Shown here piece by piece: positions 54,313 to 62,794 of a DNA stretch of 64,000 nt (the first letter of the stretch is position 1; the number at the start of each line of letters is the position of its first letter). The position numbers and the translations under genes are program-made. A model generated the notes under the pieces. The model worked only from the letters and a program-made list of their open reading frames with translations. It searched no databases and was not told the origin of the DNA. The DNA is from Cryobacterium aureum. GTDB taxonomy: Bacteria; Actinomycetota; Actinomycetes; Actinomycetales; Microbacteriaceae. Location: contig NZ_PPTG01000005.1 in assembly GCF_002954245.1 (NCBI RefSeq), forward strand, positions 1 to 64,000. Direction: 5' to 3'.

Positions 54313-54912
54313 CTAGTGGGTGACTTCTCGGCGACCCTCGAAGGCACGTCCGAGGGTGACCTCGTCGGCGTACTCGAGGTCGCCGCCGACCGGGAGACCG
54401 GAGGCGAGGCGCGTCACCTTGATCTCGAGCGTTGTGAGCAACCGGGAGAGGTAGGTGGCCGTCGCCTCCCCCTCGAGGTTCGGGTCGGTCGCGATGATGA
54501 CCTCCTGCACGGTGTTGTCGGCGAGGCGCTGCATCAGCTGGCGGATGCGCAGGTCGTCGGGTCCGACGCCGTCGATCGGGCTGATGGCCCCGCCCAGCAC
54601 GTGATAGAGGCCCTTGAATTCGCGGGTACGCTCGATCGCGACGACGTCTTTGGCCTCTTCGACGACGCAGATCGAGGTGGGATCACGGCGCGGATCCCGG
54701 CAGATCAGGCAGGTCGGCTGCTCCGAGACGTTGCCACAAATGTCGCAGAACCGTACCTTGTCGCGCACCTCGAGGAGCACGTTGGCGAGCCGGGTCACGT
54801 CGAACTTCTCGGTCTGCAGAATGTGGAACGCGATGCGCTGCGCCGACTTCGGGCCGATACCGGGAAGCTGGCCAAGCTCGTCGATCAGTTCCTGAACGAT
54901 GCCTTCATACAT
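54313..54912 (-). CDS. recR: Recombination protein RecR
   Basis: 199 aa. Hh[19 protein letters not shown]4 zinc finger [16 protein letters not shown], and a Toprim domain with [13 protein letters not shown] and [17 protein letters not shown]. Acts with RecF/RecO in gap repair. Starts 3 bp after dnaX; the ybaB gene that often lies between them is absent. Confidence 0.96.
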   Translation of the reverse strand: MYEGIVQELIDELGQLPGIGPKSAQRIAFHILQTEKFDVTRLANVLLEVRDKVRFCDICGNVSEQPTCLICRDPRRDPTSICVVEEAKDVVAIERTREFKGLYHVLGGAISPIDGVGPDDLRIRQLMQRLADNTVQEVIIATDPNLEGEATATYLSRLLTTLEIKVTRLASGLPVGGDLEYADEVTLGRAFEGRREVTH

Positions 54913-54915
54913 GGT

Positions 54916-57645
54916 TTAGTGGTCGTTTCTGGTTCGGGGCGCCGCGGAGTACGGCTGTTCTTCGATGAAGGTCGCGCCGAGAATCTCGCGCACCACGGCC
55001 TCGCCGTAGCGCTGCTTCTCGGCGAAGGACGGCGCGCGCGACGGGTCTTTCGTGGAGCCGCGCTGGCCGGACGCGTTCGGGTGCTGCCGTGGCGCTGGCG
55101 CGCTCTGGTGACCGGGGTCGGGCTGGGCTGGGTTCTGGCCAGTGTTCTGCTGGCCGGGGGTCCGCTGCACAGCGGATGCCTGGTAGTTCGGCACGCGTTC
55201 GTCCGCGGGTGCATCCATCTCGGGCGGCACATCGTCGTCGAACGGCGGCGGGACATCATCGAACGGCGGCTCGTCGTGGGACGGCGATACGAAAGCGGTC
55301 GCGGCCCAGGGTTCGTCTGACGCCACGCCCCCGGACGCCCCCGACGTCCCAATCGACTGCGCCGGCACGGAAGACGAAGATTCGGGGGCGGGAGCATTCA
55401 CTGCTGGCGGCGCAGCGGTCGCGGGAGCTGCGGCATCCGTTGGGTCGTCGTCGATAACGGGCAGTGCCGGACCGTTCGGCGAGCCCGGGATTGCTACGGT
55501 AGCCCAGCCACTGGTGGACGCGGCGACGGGTGACGCGCCTGCTACGACCGGCGCCACTGCCTTCAGCGCAGCAGCGCGCGGGACGGGCACGGCGCGGGGG
55601 GTTTCGTCGGGGTCCTGGGCTGACGGCGCGGTCGCAGTCACAGCGGTTCCGGTCGGTGCGGTCGCAGGCAAAGCGCCGGTCGGAGACGCCGATGAATCCG
55701 CTACCTCGGGATTTGGGACGGCAGAGCTAACCAGATCCGCTTCGGTTGGTGCTGGTTCGGTTGGTGCAGGCTCCGCTGGCGCAGGCTCCGCGGCAACGGT
55801 CGGTGCGCCGCCGGACGTCGTGCTCGGCGATGAGGTCTCGCGGCCAGCGTCGACTCGCGCGATGAACTTGACCCGCAGGCCGAGCACAGCAACGATCGCG
55901 GTGCGCAGAAAGTCGCTCGTTCCCATTCCGGGGACCTTTTGCTGCTTGAAGCTGTCGACATCGGCGTGACTCGGGAACGACAGGGCGAGCACGTCGCCGT
56001 TCAGGCTGAGCACATGAGCGGTGTAGACGACCAGCCACGCCGTCGTCTTCTCCGTTTTCACGGCTTCGAGAATCTCGGGCCAGGCATCTTTGAGTTGTTG
56101 CAGCGAGACCGGGGCGCCGGGAACGATGGGCGGGCGGGCTGGCGAGCCTGCCGGGGCTGGTTGGGGCGCTGAAGCAGCCTGCGTTTCCGGGATGGCGGTC
56201 TCGACCAGCTCGACCAGCGGATCGGGGCCGGACTCGCGGGTACCCGCGGACGCGGGGTTACTGACACCGACACGAGTATCGACACCAGCACCAGCACCAG
56301 CACTGGCACTGGCACTGGCACTGGCACTGGCACTGGCACCAACATCGACACCATCACCAGCACTGGCACCAACATCGACACCAGCACCAGCGCCGGCAGG
56401 TCGGCCGGCGGGCGCGTCAGCAGCTGCGACAGCGACCGCACCCGGCGCGGCAGCCGCACCAGGCGCAGCCGCAACGCCGTCGACACCGATGCGACGCTCC
56501 AGGCGCTCGACCCGGGCGAGGGCGCCGCGGGTGGTGTCATCGGTCGCGGGAATCAGGGACCGCGCGATCATGAGCTCGAGGTGCAGGCGCGGCGAGGTGG
56601 CCCCGCTCATCTCGGTGAGCGCGGCGTTGAGAATGTCGGCGGTGCGCGAGAGTTCGGCCGGCCCGAAGGCAGCGGCCTGCACGGTCATGCGTTCCAGCTC
56701 GTCTTGCGGCACGCCCCGCAGAACAGCCGCGGCCCCCGCGACGCTCGTGGCCGCGACGATAATGAGGTCTCGCATGCGCTCGAGAAGATCTTCGACAAAC
56801 CGACGCGGATCTTGCCCGGTCTGGATGACGCGGTCGACCGCGTCGAACGCGGCCGCCGAATCGCGGGCGCCGATGGCGTCGACGGCCTCATCGAGCAGTG
56901 AGGCGCTGGTGTAGCCGAGCAGCGCGACGGCGCGATCGTATTCAATGGATTGGCCGTCACTGCCAGCCATGAGCTGGTCCAGCAGCGACAGGGTGTCGCG
57001 CGGTGAGCCGCCACCGGCACGCACGACGAGCGGCAGCACGCCGGGGGCCACGACCATCTTCTCCGTGTCACACATCTGCTGCACGTACTCGAGCATCGGC
57101 CCCGGCGGCACCAGCCGAAACGGATAATGATGCGTACGCGAGCGGATGGTGCCGATCACCTTTTCGGGTTCGGTGGTCGCGAAGATGAACTTCACGTGTT
57201 CCGGCGGCTCCTCGACGATCTTGAGCAGCGCGTTGAAGCCCTGCGGCGTGACCATGTGCGCCTCGTCGAGGATGAAGATCTTGTAACGGTCGCGGGCGGG
57301 CGCGAAGATGGCGCGCTCGCGAATGTCGCGGGCATCGTCGACACCGTTGTGGCTGGCTGCGTCGATCTCGACCACGTCGAGGGAGCCGCCGCCGTCTCGG
57401 GCCAGCTCGACACAGCTCGGGCAGACACCGCAGGGCGTGTCGGTCGGGCCCTCGGCACAGTTGAGACAGCGGGCCAGGATGCGCGCCGACGTGGTCTTGC
57501 CGCAACCGCGAGGTCCGCTGAACAGATAGGCGTGGTTCACCCGGTTGGTGCGGAGCGCCGCCATTAATGGATCGGTCACTTGGGACTGGCCGATCATCTC
57601 GGCAAAGGTCTCTGGCCGGTAGCGGCGATACAGGGCGGTAACCAC
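54916..57645 (-). CDS. dnaX: DNA polymerase III subunit gamma/tau
   Basis: 909 aa from GTG at 57645 (VVTALYRRYRPETFAEMIGQ). AAA+ clamp-loader part (1-about 380): Walker A GPRGCGKTT, zinc cysteines CLNC...CGVCPSC, FILDEAHMV and a sensor-1 region. The C-terminal half is a long disordered Pro/Ala/Thr/Glu linker with short repeats, interrupted near residues 490-590 by a folded part (WPEILEAVKTEKTTAWLVVY). The C-terminal YGEAVVREILGATFIEE is conserved in actinobacteria. No frameshift site for a short gamma form is evident. Confidence 0.95.
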   Translation of the reverse strand: MVTALYRRYRPETFAEMIGQSQVTDPLMAALRTNRVNHAYLFSGPRGCGKTTSARILARCLNCAEGPTDTPCGVCPSCVELARDGGGSLDVVEIDAASHNGVDDARDIRERAIFAPARDRYKIFILDEAHMVTPQGFNALLKIVEEPPEHVKFIFATTEPEKVIGTIRSRTHHYPFRLVPPGPMLEYVQQMCDTEKMVVAPGVLPLVVRAGGGSPRDTLSLLDQLMAGSDGQSIEYDRAVALLGYTSASLLDEAVDAIGARDSAAAFDAVDRVIQTGQDPRRFVEDLLERMRDLIIVAATSVAGAAAVLRGVPQDELERMTVQAAAFGPAELSRTADILNAALTEMSGATSPRLHLELMIARSLIPATDDTTRGALARVERLERRIGVDGVAAAPGAAAAPGAVAVAAADAPAGRPAGAGAGVDVGASAGDGVDVGASASASASASASAGAGAGVDTRVGVSNPASAGTRESGPDPLVELVETAIPETQAASAPQPAPAGSPARPPIVPGAPVSLQQLKDAWPEILEAVKTEKTTAWLVVYTAHVLSLNGDVLALSFPSHADVDSFKQQKVPGMGTSDFLRTAIVAVLGLRVKFIARVDAGRETSSPSTTSGGAPTVAAEPAPAEPAPTEPAPTEADLVSSAVPNPEVADSSASPTGALPATAPTGTAVTATAPSAQDPDETPRAVPVPRAAALKAVAPVVAGASPVAASTSGWATVAIPGSPNGPALPVIDDDPTDAAAPATAAPPAVNAPAPESSSSVPAQSIGTSGASGGVASDEPWAATAFVSPSHDEPPFDDVPPPFDDDVPPEMDAPADERVPNYQASAVQRTPGQQNTGQNPAQPDPGHQSAPAPRQHPNASGQRGSTKDPSRAPSFAEKQRYGEAVVREILGATFIEEQPYSAAPRTRNDH
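56281..56400. repeat. Hexanucleotide and 30-bp repeats inside dnaX
   Basis: CTGGCA repeats about six times at 56303-56338, and a longer unit containing GGCACCAACATCGACACCA occurs twice after it. In the protein they give an (Ala-Ser)n/GAGAGVD stretch. Being in multiples of 3 bp, copy changes would keep the frame. Confidence 0.8.
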
Positions 57646-57792
57646 GTTCTCAATGGTACTTGCCGCAACCGACACTCGCCCGCGCCGGCCCCTGCCTGTG
57701 CACAACCGTCAAGGGATGCTGGTGCGCAGGTACCGCCGCCGCTCACCTGCCGTGCGCGCGGGCGGTGCGACCGACCGCGCACGTTCGCGACC

Positions 57793-57864
57793 AATTCAGG
57801 AAATCGACCCCGAGCATCCGCTTTGGCGTCGAAATATCGGCCAACCTGCCGCATTTCCTGAATT
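57793..57864. repeat. F4 palindromic element, copy B
   Basis: AATTCAGGAAATCGACCCC on the left and GCCGCATTTCCTGAATT on the right, with GAGCATCCGCTTTGG inside. Inverted relative to copy A. In the 643-bp gap 57646-58288, which also holds F1 copy D. I searched 57646-57792 for an SRP RNA or tRNA and saw none. Confidence 0.85.
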
Positions 57865-58109
57865 AGCCACGGACACGCGTGCGGAAACCAGGGGCAGGAG
57901 GTAAAACGTGGCATCCCGGCGGCGGGGGTCGGCCGGGACCGCACGTGTCCGCGCTCACTGCTCGGCAGATCGGGCGACGTCGGGGTTGCTGCGGCCCACG
58001 CGAGCGGCTGGCGCTCGTTCATTTCGAGCGCGCACGCCGCTCTCCCGCTGCTGGCCGGCGCCGGAACCTGCACGATCGCGATCGCCTGACCGACGCTTTC
58101 GCAGCCGGT

Positions 58110-58190
58110 ACGTTATGCCGGTAAATTTCCGACACGCCGTTGAGATGTGCAGCAAGACCCGGCGTGTCGTGTTTTTTACCGGCAGAACGT
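58110..58190. repeat. F1 palindromic element, copy D
   Basis: ACGTTATGCCGGTAAATTT then CCGACACGCCG on the left; CGGCGTGTCGTGTTTTTTACC then GGCAGAACGT on the right (given in parts). It lies about 100 bp upstream of the DUF559-type gene; copy E lies directly after it. Confidence 0.88.
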
Positions 58191-58288
58191 GCAGCGGATG
58201 CCTCCTCCCCAGCCCGGCGGGGCATCCGCTGTCCCCAGAATGGCTGGCCACACCCCCGGCGGGGAGCCGACGCGGGGATCCTCACGGC

Positions 58289-59203
58289 ATGGATCCGGTT
58301 CAGATTGTGTGCTCACTCGGTCACGTCGCCACCACCGACGAACTCTTTCGACGGGGTATAAGTCCCCGTGACATTCGTGCCGCGCTGCAGACCGGCCAGA
58401 TCACTCGCGCCACACGCGGTATCTATGTCTGCCAGCACGCCGACGACGAGCAGCGCCAGGCCGCAGCGCTACACGCCCAGATCGCCTGCGTCAGCGCAGT
58501 GCATCGGGTCGGCGTCTGGTGCGGCCTTGATTGTGCTCTTCACCTCATGCGTCCAGCGGATGCCCGTGGCGGCGGTGCGAGCGCTCGCCCGCTCGTCGAC
58601 TGGAATGGTCGTGAGCTTCAGTTTCATGGAGCGACGCCGCGGTTTGCCCGACCGGGCACGCCGTGGCTGGTGGCCCCGATAGAAGCAGTGTGGCAAGCAA
58701 TCCATTGTCTCGACGAAGAGAATGCCATTGCCTGTCTCGAATCGGCTCGGCATCTGAAATTCATCACTTCGGCCGAGCAGCGTCGAATCTGCGTGCTTGC
58801 CCCGGCTCGGCTGCAGCCGGGTATCCGGGAGCTGGAGGACACGGCAGACTCCGGGCTCGAGACCCTGACGCGTCGGCGACTCCGTCATCACGGATTCACC
58901 GTCGTGGCGCAGGGTCGCATTGGCACGTCGACCGGGTCGCTCCGCGAGGACCTCGTCGTCGACGATTGCGTCGCGCTCGAGATCGACGGCCGGCAATGGC
59001 ACGGTGCGGAGAAGCTCGCCTCCGATTACGACCGGGATCTGTGCGTCGAAGGTCTCGGGCGGCGCACGCTGCGATTGTCGTACCGGCATGTCATGTTCGA
59101 GTGGGAAACGACCCTCGCGGTGATCGAACGCACGGTCGCTGATGCACGCCGGAATCGCCGTTCTGTCCGCCGAATCGTCGGCCAAAACGAACCGTGGTGG
59201 TGA
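58289..59203 (+). CDS. AbiEi-like N-terminal and DUF559 (Vsr-like nuclease fold) protein
   Basis: 304 aa from ATG at 58289. The N-terminal part (about 5-60; ATTDELFRRGISPRDIRAAL then ITRATRGIYVC) resembles the AbiEi/type IV antitoxin winged-helix. The C-terminal part (about 215-290) has the DUF559 pattern LEIDGRQWHG, DYDRDLCVEGLG and RRTLRLSYRHVMFEW, a restriction-endonuclease-like fold. Such proteins are frequent in actinobacteria; their role is unproven. The gene is bracketed by two F1 palindromes. Confidence 0.82.
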   Translation: MDPVQIVCSLGHVATTDELFRRGISPRDIRAALQTGQITRATRGIYVCQHADDEQRQAAALHAQIACVSAVHRVGVWCGLDCALHLMRPADARGGGASARPLVDWNGRELQFHGATPRFARPGTPWLVAPIEAVWQAIHCLDEENAIACLESARHLKFITSAEQRRICVLAPARLQPGIRELEDTADSGLETLTRRRLRHHGFTVVAQGRIGTSTGSLREDLVVDDCVALEIDGRQWHGAEKLASDYDRDLCVEGLGRRTLRLSYRHVMFEWETTLAVIERTVADARRNRRSVRRIVGQNEPWW

Positions 59204-59210
59204 GTCGTGC

Positions 59211-59291
59211 ACGCTATGCCGGTAAAATTCGCGACACGCCGCGTTCTGGGTCGTCTTGACGCGGCGTGTCGCAGATTTACCGGCATAACGT
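59211..59291. repeat. F1 palindromic element, copy E
   Basis: ACGCTATGCCGGTAAAATT then CGCGACACGCCG on the left; GCGGCGTGTCGCAGATTTACC then GGCATAACGT on the right (given in parts). It starts 8 bp after the DUF559 gene stop and ends 26 bp before the ackA stop, so it may also act in 3'-end formation. Confidence 0.9.
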
Positions 59292-59316
59292 ACCGGGGCC
59301 GAGCATTCGGCGGGGG

Positions 59317-60540
59317 CTAGCGCACCGTGGTCAGGGTCTGGCGGGCGATCTCTAGCTCCTCATTGGTGGGAATCACGAGCACGGTGACCGCGGAGTCGTC
59401 GGCGCTGATGACCCGCGCGCCCCGATCGGCGGCCGTGTTGCGCTCGGGATCGATGCGGATGCCGAGCGCCTCGAGCCCGGAAAGCGCGCGGGAACGCACG
59501 AGCGGCGCGTTCTCGCCGACACCGGCGGTGAACGCGATCACGTCGACCCTGCCGAGCTGCGCGTAATAAGCCCCGACATAGCCCTTAATCCGGTGCACAT
59601 ACACGTCGATGGCGAGCTGTGACGGCCCGTCGCCGGCAGAAGCGGCTTCCAGGACGTCGCGCAGATCGCCGCGGCCGGTGAGCCCGAGCAGTCCGCTGCC
59701 TCGGTTGAGCAGGGTGTCAAGTTCGTCGAAGTCGAGACCGGCTCGGTGATTCAGGTGAAACAGCACGCCCGGGTCGATGTCGCCTGAGCGGGTGCCCATG
59801 ACGAGCCCCTCGAGCGGGGTCATGCCCATGCTGGTCTCAACCGAACGCCCGCCCGCGACCGCACAGGCCGACCCGCCGTTGCCGAGGTGCAGCACAATCT
59901 GGTTCAGGTCTTCGACCGGTCGTTCCAGAAAGTTGGCCGCCTCGCGCGCGACAAAGCCATGGCTGGTGCCGTGAAACCCATAACGACGGATGCGAAACCG
60001 CTCGGCCAGGTCGGCGTTGATCGCGTAGGTGAAGGCTTCGGGCGGCAGCGTCTGGTGAAATGCCGTGTCAAAAATGGCCACGTGCGGCACGTCAGCGAAG
60101 GCTTCACCGGCCGCGACGATGCCCTGCAGTGCGCCGGGATTGTGCAGCGGCGCGAGCCCCGACAGCTCGTCGATGTCACGCTCGACCTGCGGCGTGACCA
60201 GGGTCGGCTGGTGAAAGCGCGCCCCGCCGTGTACCACGCGGTGTCCGACGGCGACCGGCGCGTGCGCCGTGAGCGACGGCCCGTGGGTGGCGAACGCTTC
60301 GAGCATGACGGCAAAGCCGACCGTGTGGTCGGGAATGGGCAGCTCGCGCTTCCACTTTCGATCAGCGGATGCCGGAACCTCGGTTGCCGGTTGCGTCGCG
60401 GCGACGGAATGCGAGGACTGCCCGACCAGCTCGCCGATACGCTCCACCAGCCCGCTGGCCAGGGTGGTCTCGGTGTCCATCTCGATGAGCTGGTATTTGA
60501 AGGAGCTCGAGCCGGAGTTGACGACCAGAACGGCGGTCAT
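59317..60540 (-). CDS. ackA: Acetate kinase
   Basis: 407 aa. VLVVNSGSSSFKYQLIE at the N-terminus, GHRVVHGGARF, the catalytic FDTAFHQTLP, RRYGFHGTSHGFVA and the adenosine site HLGNGGSACAV. It converts acetyl phosphate and ADP to acetate and ATP. Its ATG overlaps pta by 4 bp; with phosphoketolase upstream this is an acetyl-phosphate operon. Confidence 0.97.
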   Translation of the reverse strand: MTAVLVVNSGSSSFKYQLIEMDTETTLASGLVERIGELVGQSSHSVAATQPATEVPASADRKWKRELPIPDHTVGFAVMLEAFATHGPSLTAHAPVAVGHRVVHGGARFHQPTLVTPQVERDIDELSGLAPLHNPGALQGIVAAGEAFADVPHVAIFDTAFHQTLPPEAFTYAINADLAERFRIRRYGFHGTSHGFVAREAANFLERPVEDLNQIVLHLGNGGSACAVAGGRSVETSMGMTPLEGLVMGTRSGDIDPGVLFHLNHRAGLDFDELDTLLNRGSGLLGLTGRGDLRDVLEAASAGDGPSQLAIDVYVHRIKGYVGAYYAQLGRVDVIAFTAGVGENAPLVRSRALSGLEALGIRIDPERNTAADRGARVISADDSAVTVLVIPTNEELEIARQTLTTVR

Positions 60541-62756
60541 CGGGTGGCTCCGGCCGGGGTGGCGTCGAGGGGCGACGCAGCAGTATCCGTCAGCCCCGCC
60601 GCCTGGATCGCCGTGATCGCCACGGTGTTGACGATGTCCTGCACCAGGGCACCACGCGACAGGTCGTTGATCGCCTTGCGGAGGCCCTGCAACACGGGGC
60701 CGATCGCAACGGCGCCGGCGCTGCGCTGCACAGCCTTGTACGTGTTGTTGCCGGTGTTCAAGTCGGGAAAGATGAACACGGTCGCGCGGCCGGCCACGCT
60801 GGAACCTGGCATCTTGGTGGCGGCGACCGCGGCATCCGCTGCGGCGTCGTACTGAATCGGGCCTTCGACCAGCAGGTCGGGGCGGCGCTCCCGCACGAGG
60901 GCGGTCGCGGTGCGCACCTTTTCGACGTCGGCGCCCTCGCCGCTGGTTCCGGTGGAGTATGACAGCATCGCGATGCGCGGCTCGATGCCGAACTGCACCG
61001 CCGTCGCGGCGGCCGAGATGGCAATGTCGGCCAGCTGCTCGGCAGTGGGCACCGGGATGACGGCGCAGTCGCCATAGACCAGCACGCGGTCGGCGAGCGC
61101 CATGAGGAACACGCTTGACACGACGCCGACGCCGATTTGGGTCTTGATGATCTCGAAGCTGGGCCGAATGGTGTGCGCGGTGGTGTGGGTGGCACCGGAG
61201 ACCATGCCGTCGGCCAGGCCCGACTGCACCATCATGGTGCCAAAGTAGCTCACGTCGGTGACCGTCTCGTTGGCCTGGTCGAGGGTGATGCCCTTGTGCG
61301 CGCGCAGCTGCATGTATTCCTGCGCGAACTTGAGGCGCAGGAGGTCGTCGTAGGGGCTCACGACGTGGGCCTTGGAGATGTCGAGCCCCAGACCGATGGC
61401 GCGCGAGCGCACTTCGAACTCTTCCCCGAGAATGGTCAGCTCGACCACATCGCGGGCCAGCAGGGTGGCAGCAGCGCGCAGCACGCGGTCGTCCTCCCCC
61501 TCGGGCAGCACAATGTGCTGGCGGTTCTGGCGCGCCCGCTCGAGCAGCGCGTACTCGAACATGAGCGGGGTAACGACTTCGGTGGGGCTCACGTCGAGGC
61601 GATCGAGCAGTGCGGATGCGTCGACGTGCGTCTCGAACAACGCCAGCGCGGTATCGTGCTTGCGCTGCGAGTCAGCAGCGAGCCGGCCGCGGGTGCGAGT
61701 GATGCGCATGGTCGTGTCGTAGGAGCCGAGCGACGTCCTGATGATCGGCAGCGAGGGCGCGAGTCCCTCCATCAGCCGTTGGATGGCGTCGGGCAGGTCG
61801 AACCCACCGTTGAGAACGATGCCGGCGATCGACGGGAACGTCGCCGAGGCATTTGCCAGCAGCACGGCCAAAAGCACGTCTTCACGGTCACCCGGCACAA
61901 CGACGACAGCGCCCTCGATCAGGCGTGGCAGCACGTTGACCATCGACATGGCAGCCACGACAACGCCGAGCGCCTCACGCGCCAGCAGCGCCGGGTCGCC
62001 CTTGATCAGGATGCCCTCGGTCGCCTCCATGATGCTCTGCATGCTCGGCGCAACGAGGTAGGGGTCTTCGGGAATGGCCCAGATCGGCACGCCGAACGCT
62101 CCGCCCGAGCGCGCCGGCTGGGCGTTGGTCGTGGCGCGCACCACGTCGATAATCTGCGGCAGAGCGTTTTCGTCGGCACGGTTGACGATAATGGCCAAAA
62201 TGGATGCGTGTTCGTCGCGCAATTCCGCCAGCGCCACGTCGGTCTGCTGGCCGATATCCACGGCCGAGCGGGCGTCGCTCTGGCCGAGGCGTTCGCCCTC
62301 GCCGGGGCCGACACGGCCGCCGAGCACGAGCAGCACGGGAGCGCCGAGGTTCGCGGCGATGCGGGCGTTGAAGGCGAGCTCGGTGGGGCTGCCGACGTCG
62401 GTGTAGTCACTGCCGATGACGACGACCGTGTCGCAAATGGCCTCGATCGCCTTGTAACGGGCGACGATCACGGCCAGGGCCGCATCCGGGTCGGTGTTGA
62501 CGTCGTCGTAACTGACACCGATGCTCTGCTCGTAGGTCTGTCCTGCGGCCACACCGGGGCCGGCATTGGCCTGCAGGTGACGCAGCAGAAGCTCAACGAC
62601 ATAGTCGGGTTCGGTTGCGGTGCGGGCGACGGGGCGGAACACGCCGACCCGCTCCACCAGGTGAGTGAGCGTGTCGAGCACGCCCAGCGCGATCGAGGAT
62701 TTGCCGGTATTACCTTCGGCGCTGGTGATATAAATGCTTCGAGCCACGATGTCCAT
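60537..62756 (-). CDS. pta: Phosphate acetyltransferase, long form
   Basis: 739 aa. An N-terminal P-loop/DRTGG-type regulatory part (ITSAEGNTGKSSIALGVLDT and later) precedes the catalytic PTA domain (about 410-720) with VLPEGEDDRVLRAAATLLAR and SYSTGTSGEGADVEKVRTAT. It interconverts acetyl phosphate and acetyl-CoA. It lies 38 bp after phosphoketolase and overlaps ackA. Confidence 0.96.
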   Translation of the reverse strand: MDIVARSIYITSAEGNTGKSSIALGVLDTLTHLVERVGVFRPVARTATEPDYVVELLLRHLQANAGPGVAAGQTYEQSIGVSYDDVNTDPDAALAVIVARYKAIEAICDTVVVIGSDYTDVGSPTELAFNARIAANLGAPVLLVLGGRVGPGEGERLGQSDARSAVDIGQQTDVALAELRDEHASILAIIVNRADENALPQIIDVVRATTNAQPARSGGAFGVPIWAIPEDPYLVAPSMQSIMEATEGILIKGDPALLAREALGVVVAAMSMVNVLPRLIEGAVVVVPGDREDVLLAVLLANASATFPSIAGIVLNGGFDLPDAIQRLMEGLAPSLPIIRTSLGSYDTTMRITRTRGRLAADSQRKHDTALALFETHVDASALLDRLDVSPTEVVTPLMFEYALLERARQNRQHIVLPEGEDDRVLRAAATLLARDVVELTILGEEFEVRSRAIGLGLDISKAHVVSPYDDLLRLKFAQEYMQLRAHKGITLDQANETVTDVSYFGTMMVQSGLADGMVSGATHTTAHTIRPSFEIIKTQIGVGVVSSVFLMALADRVLVYGDCAVIPVPTAEQLADIAISAAATAVQFGIEPRIAMLSYSTGTSGEGADVEKVRTATALVRERRPDLLVEGPIQYDAAADAAVAATKMPGSSVAGRATVFIFPDLNTGNNTYKAVQRSAGAVAIGPVLQGLRKAINDLSRGALVQDIVNTVAITAIQAAGLTDTAASPLDATPAGATR

Positions 62757-62794
62757 TCAAGCGTATTCGGGTTGGGAGAGTGTCGGGCGGGTCG

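Noticed and set aside
57646..57792. Possible SRP RNA or tRNA upstream of dnaX
   Set aside because: A structural RNA is sometimes found here in actinobacteria, so I looked. There is no GGAAGCAGCC-like SRP core and no T-loop or anticodon stem. Only G/C-rich sequence is seen.
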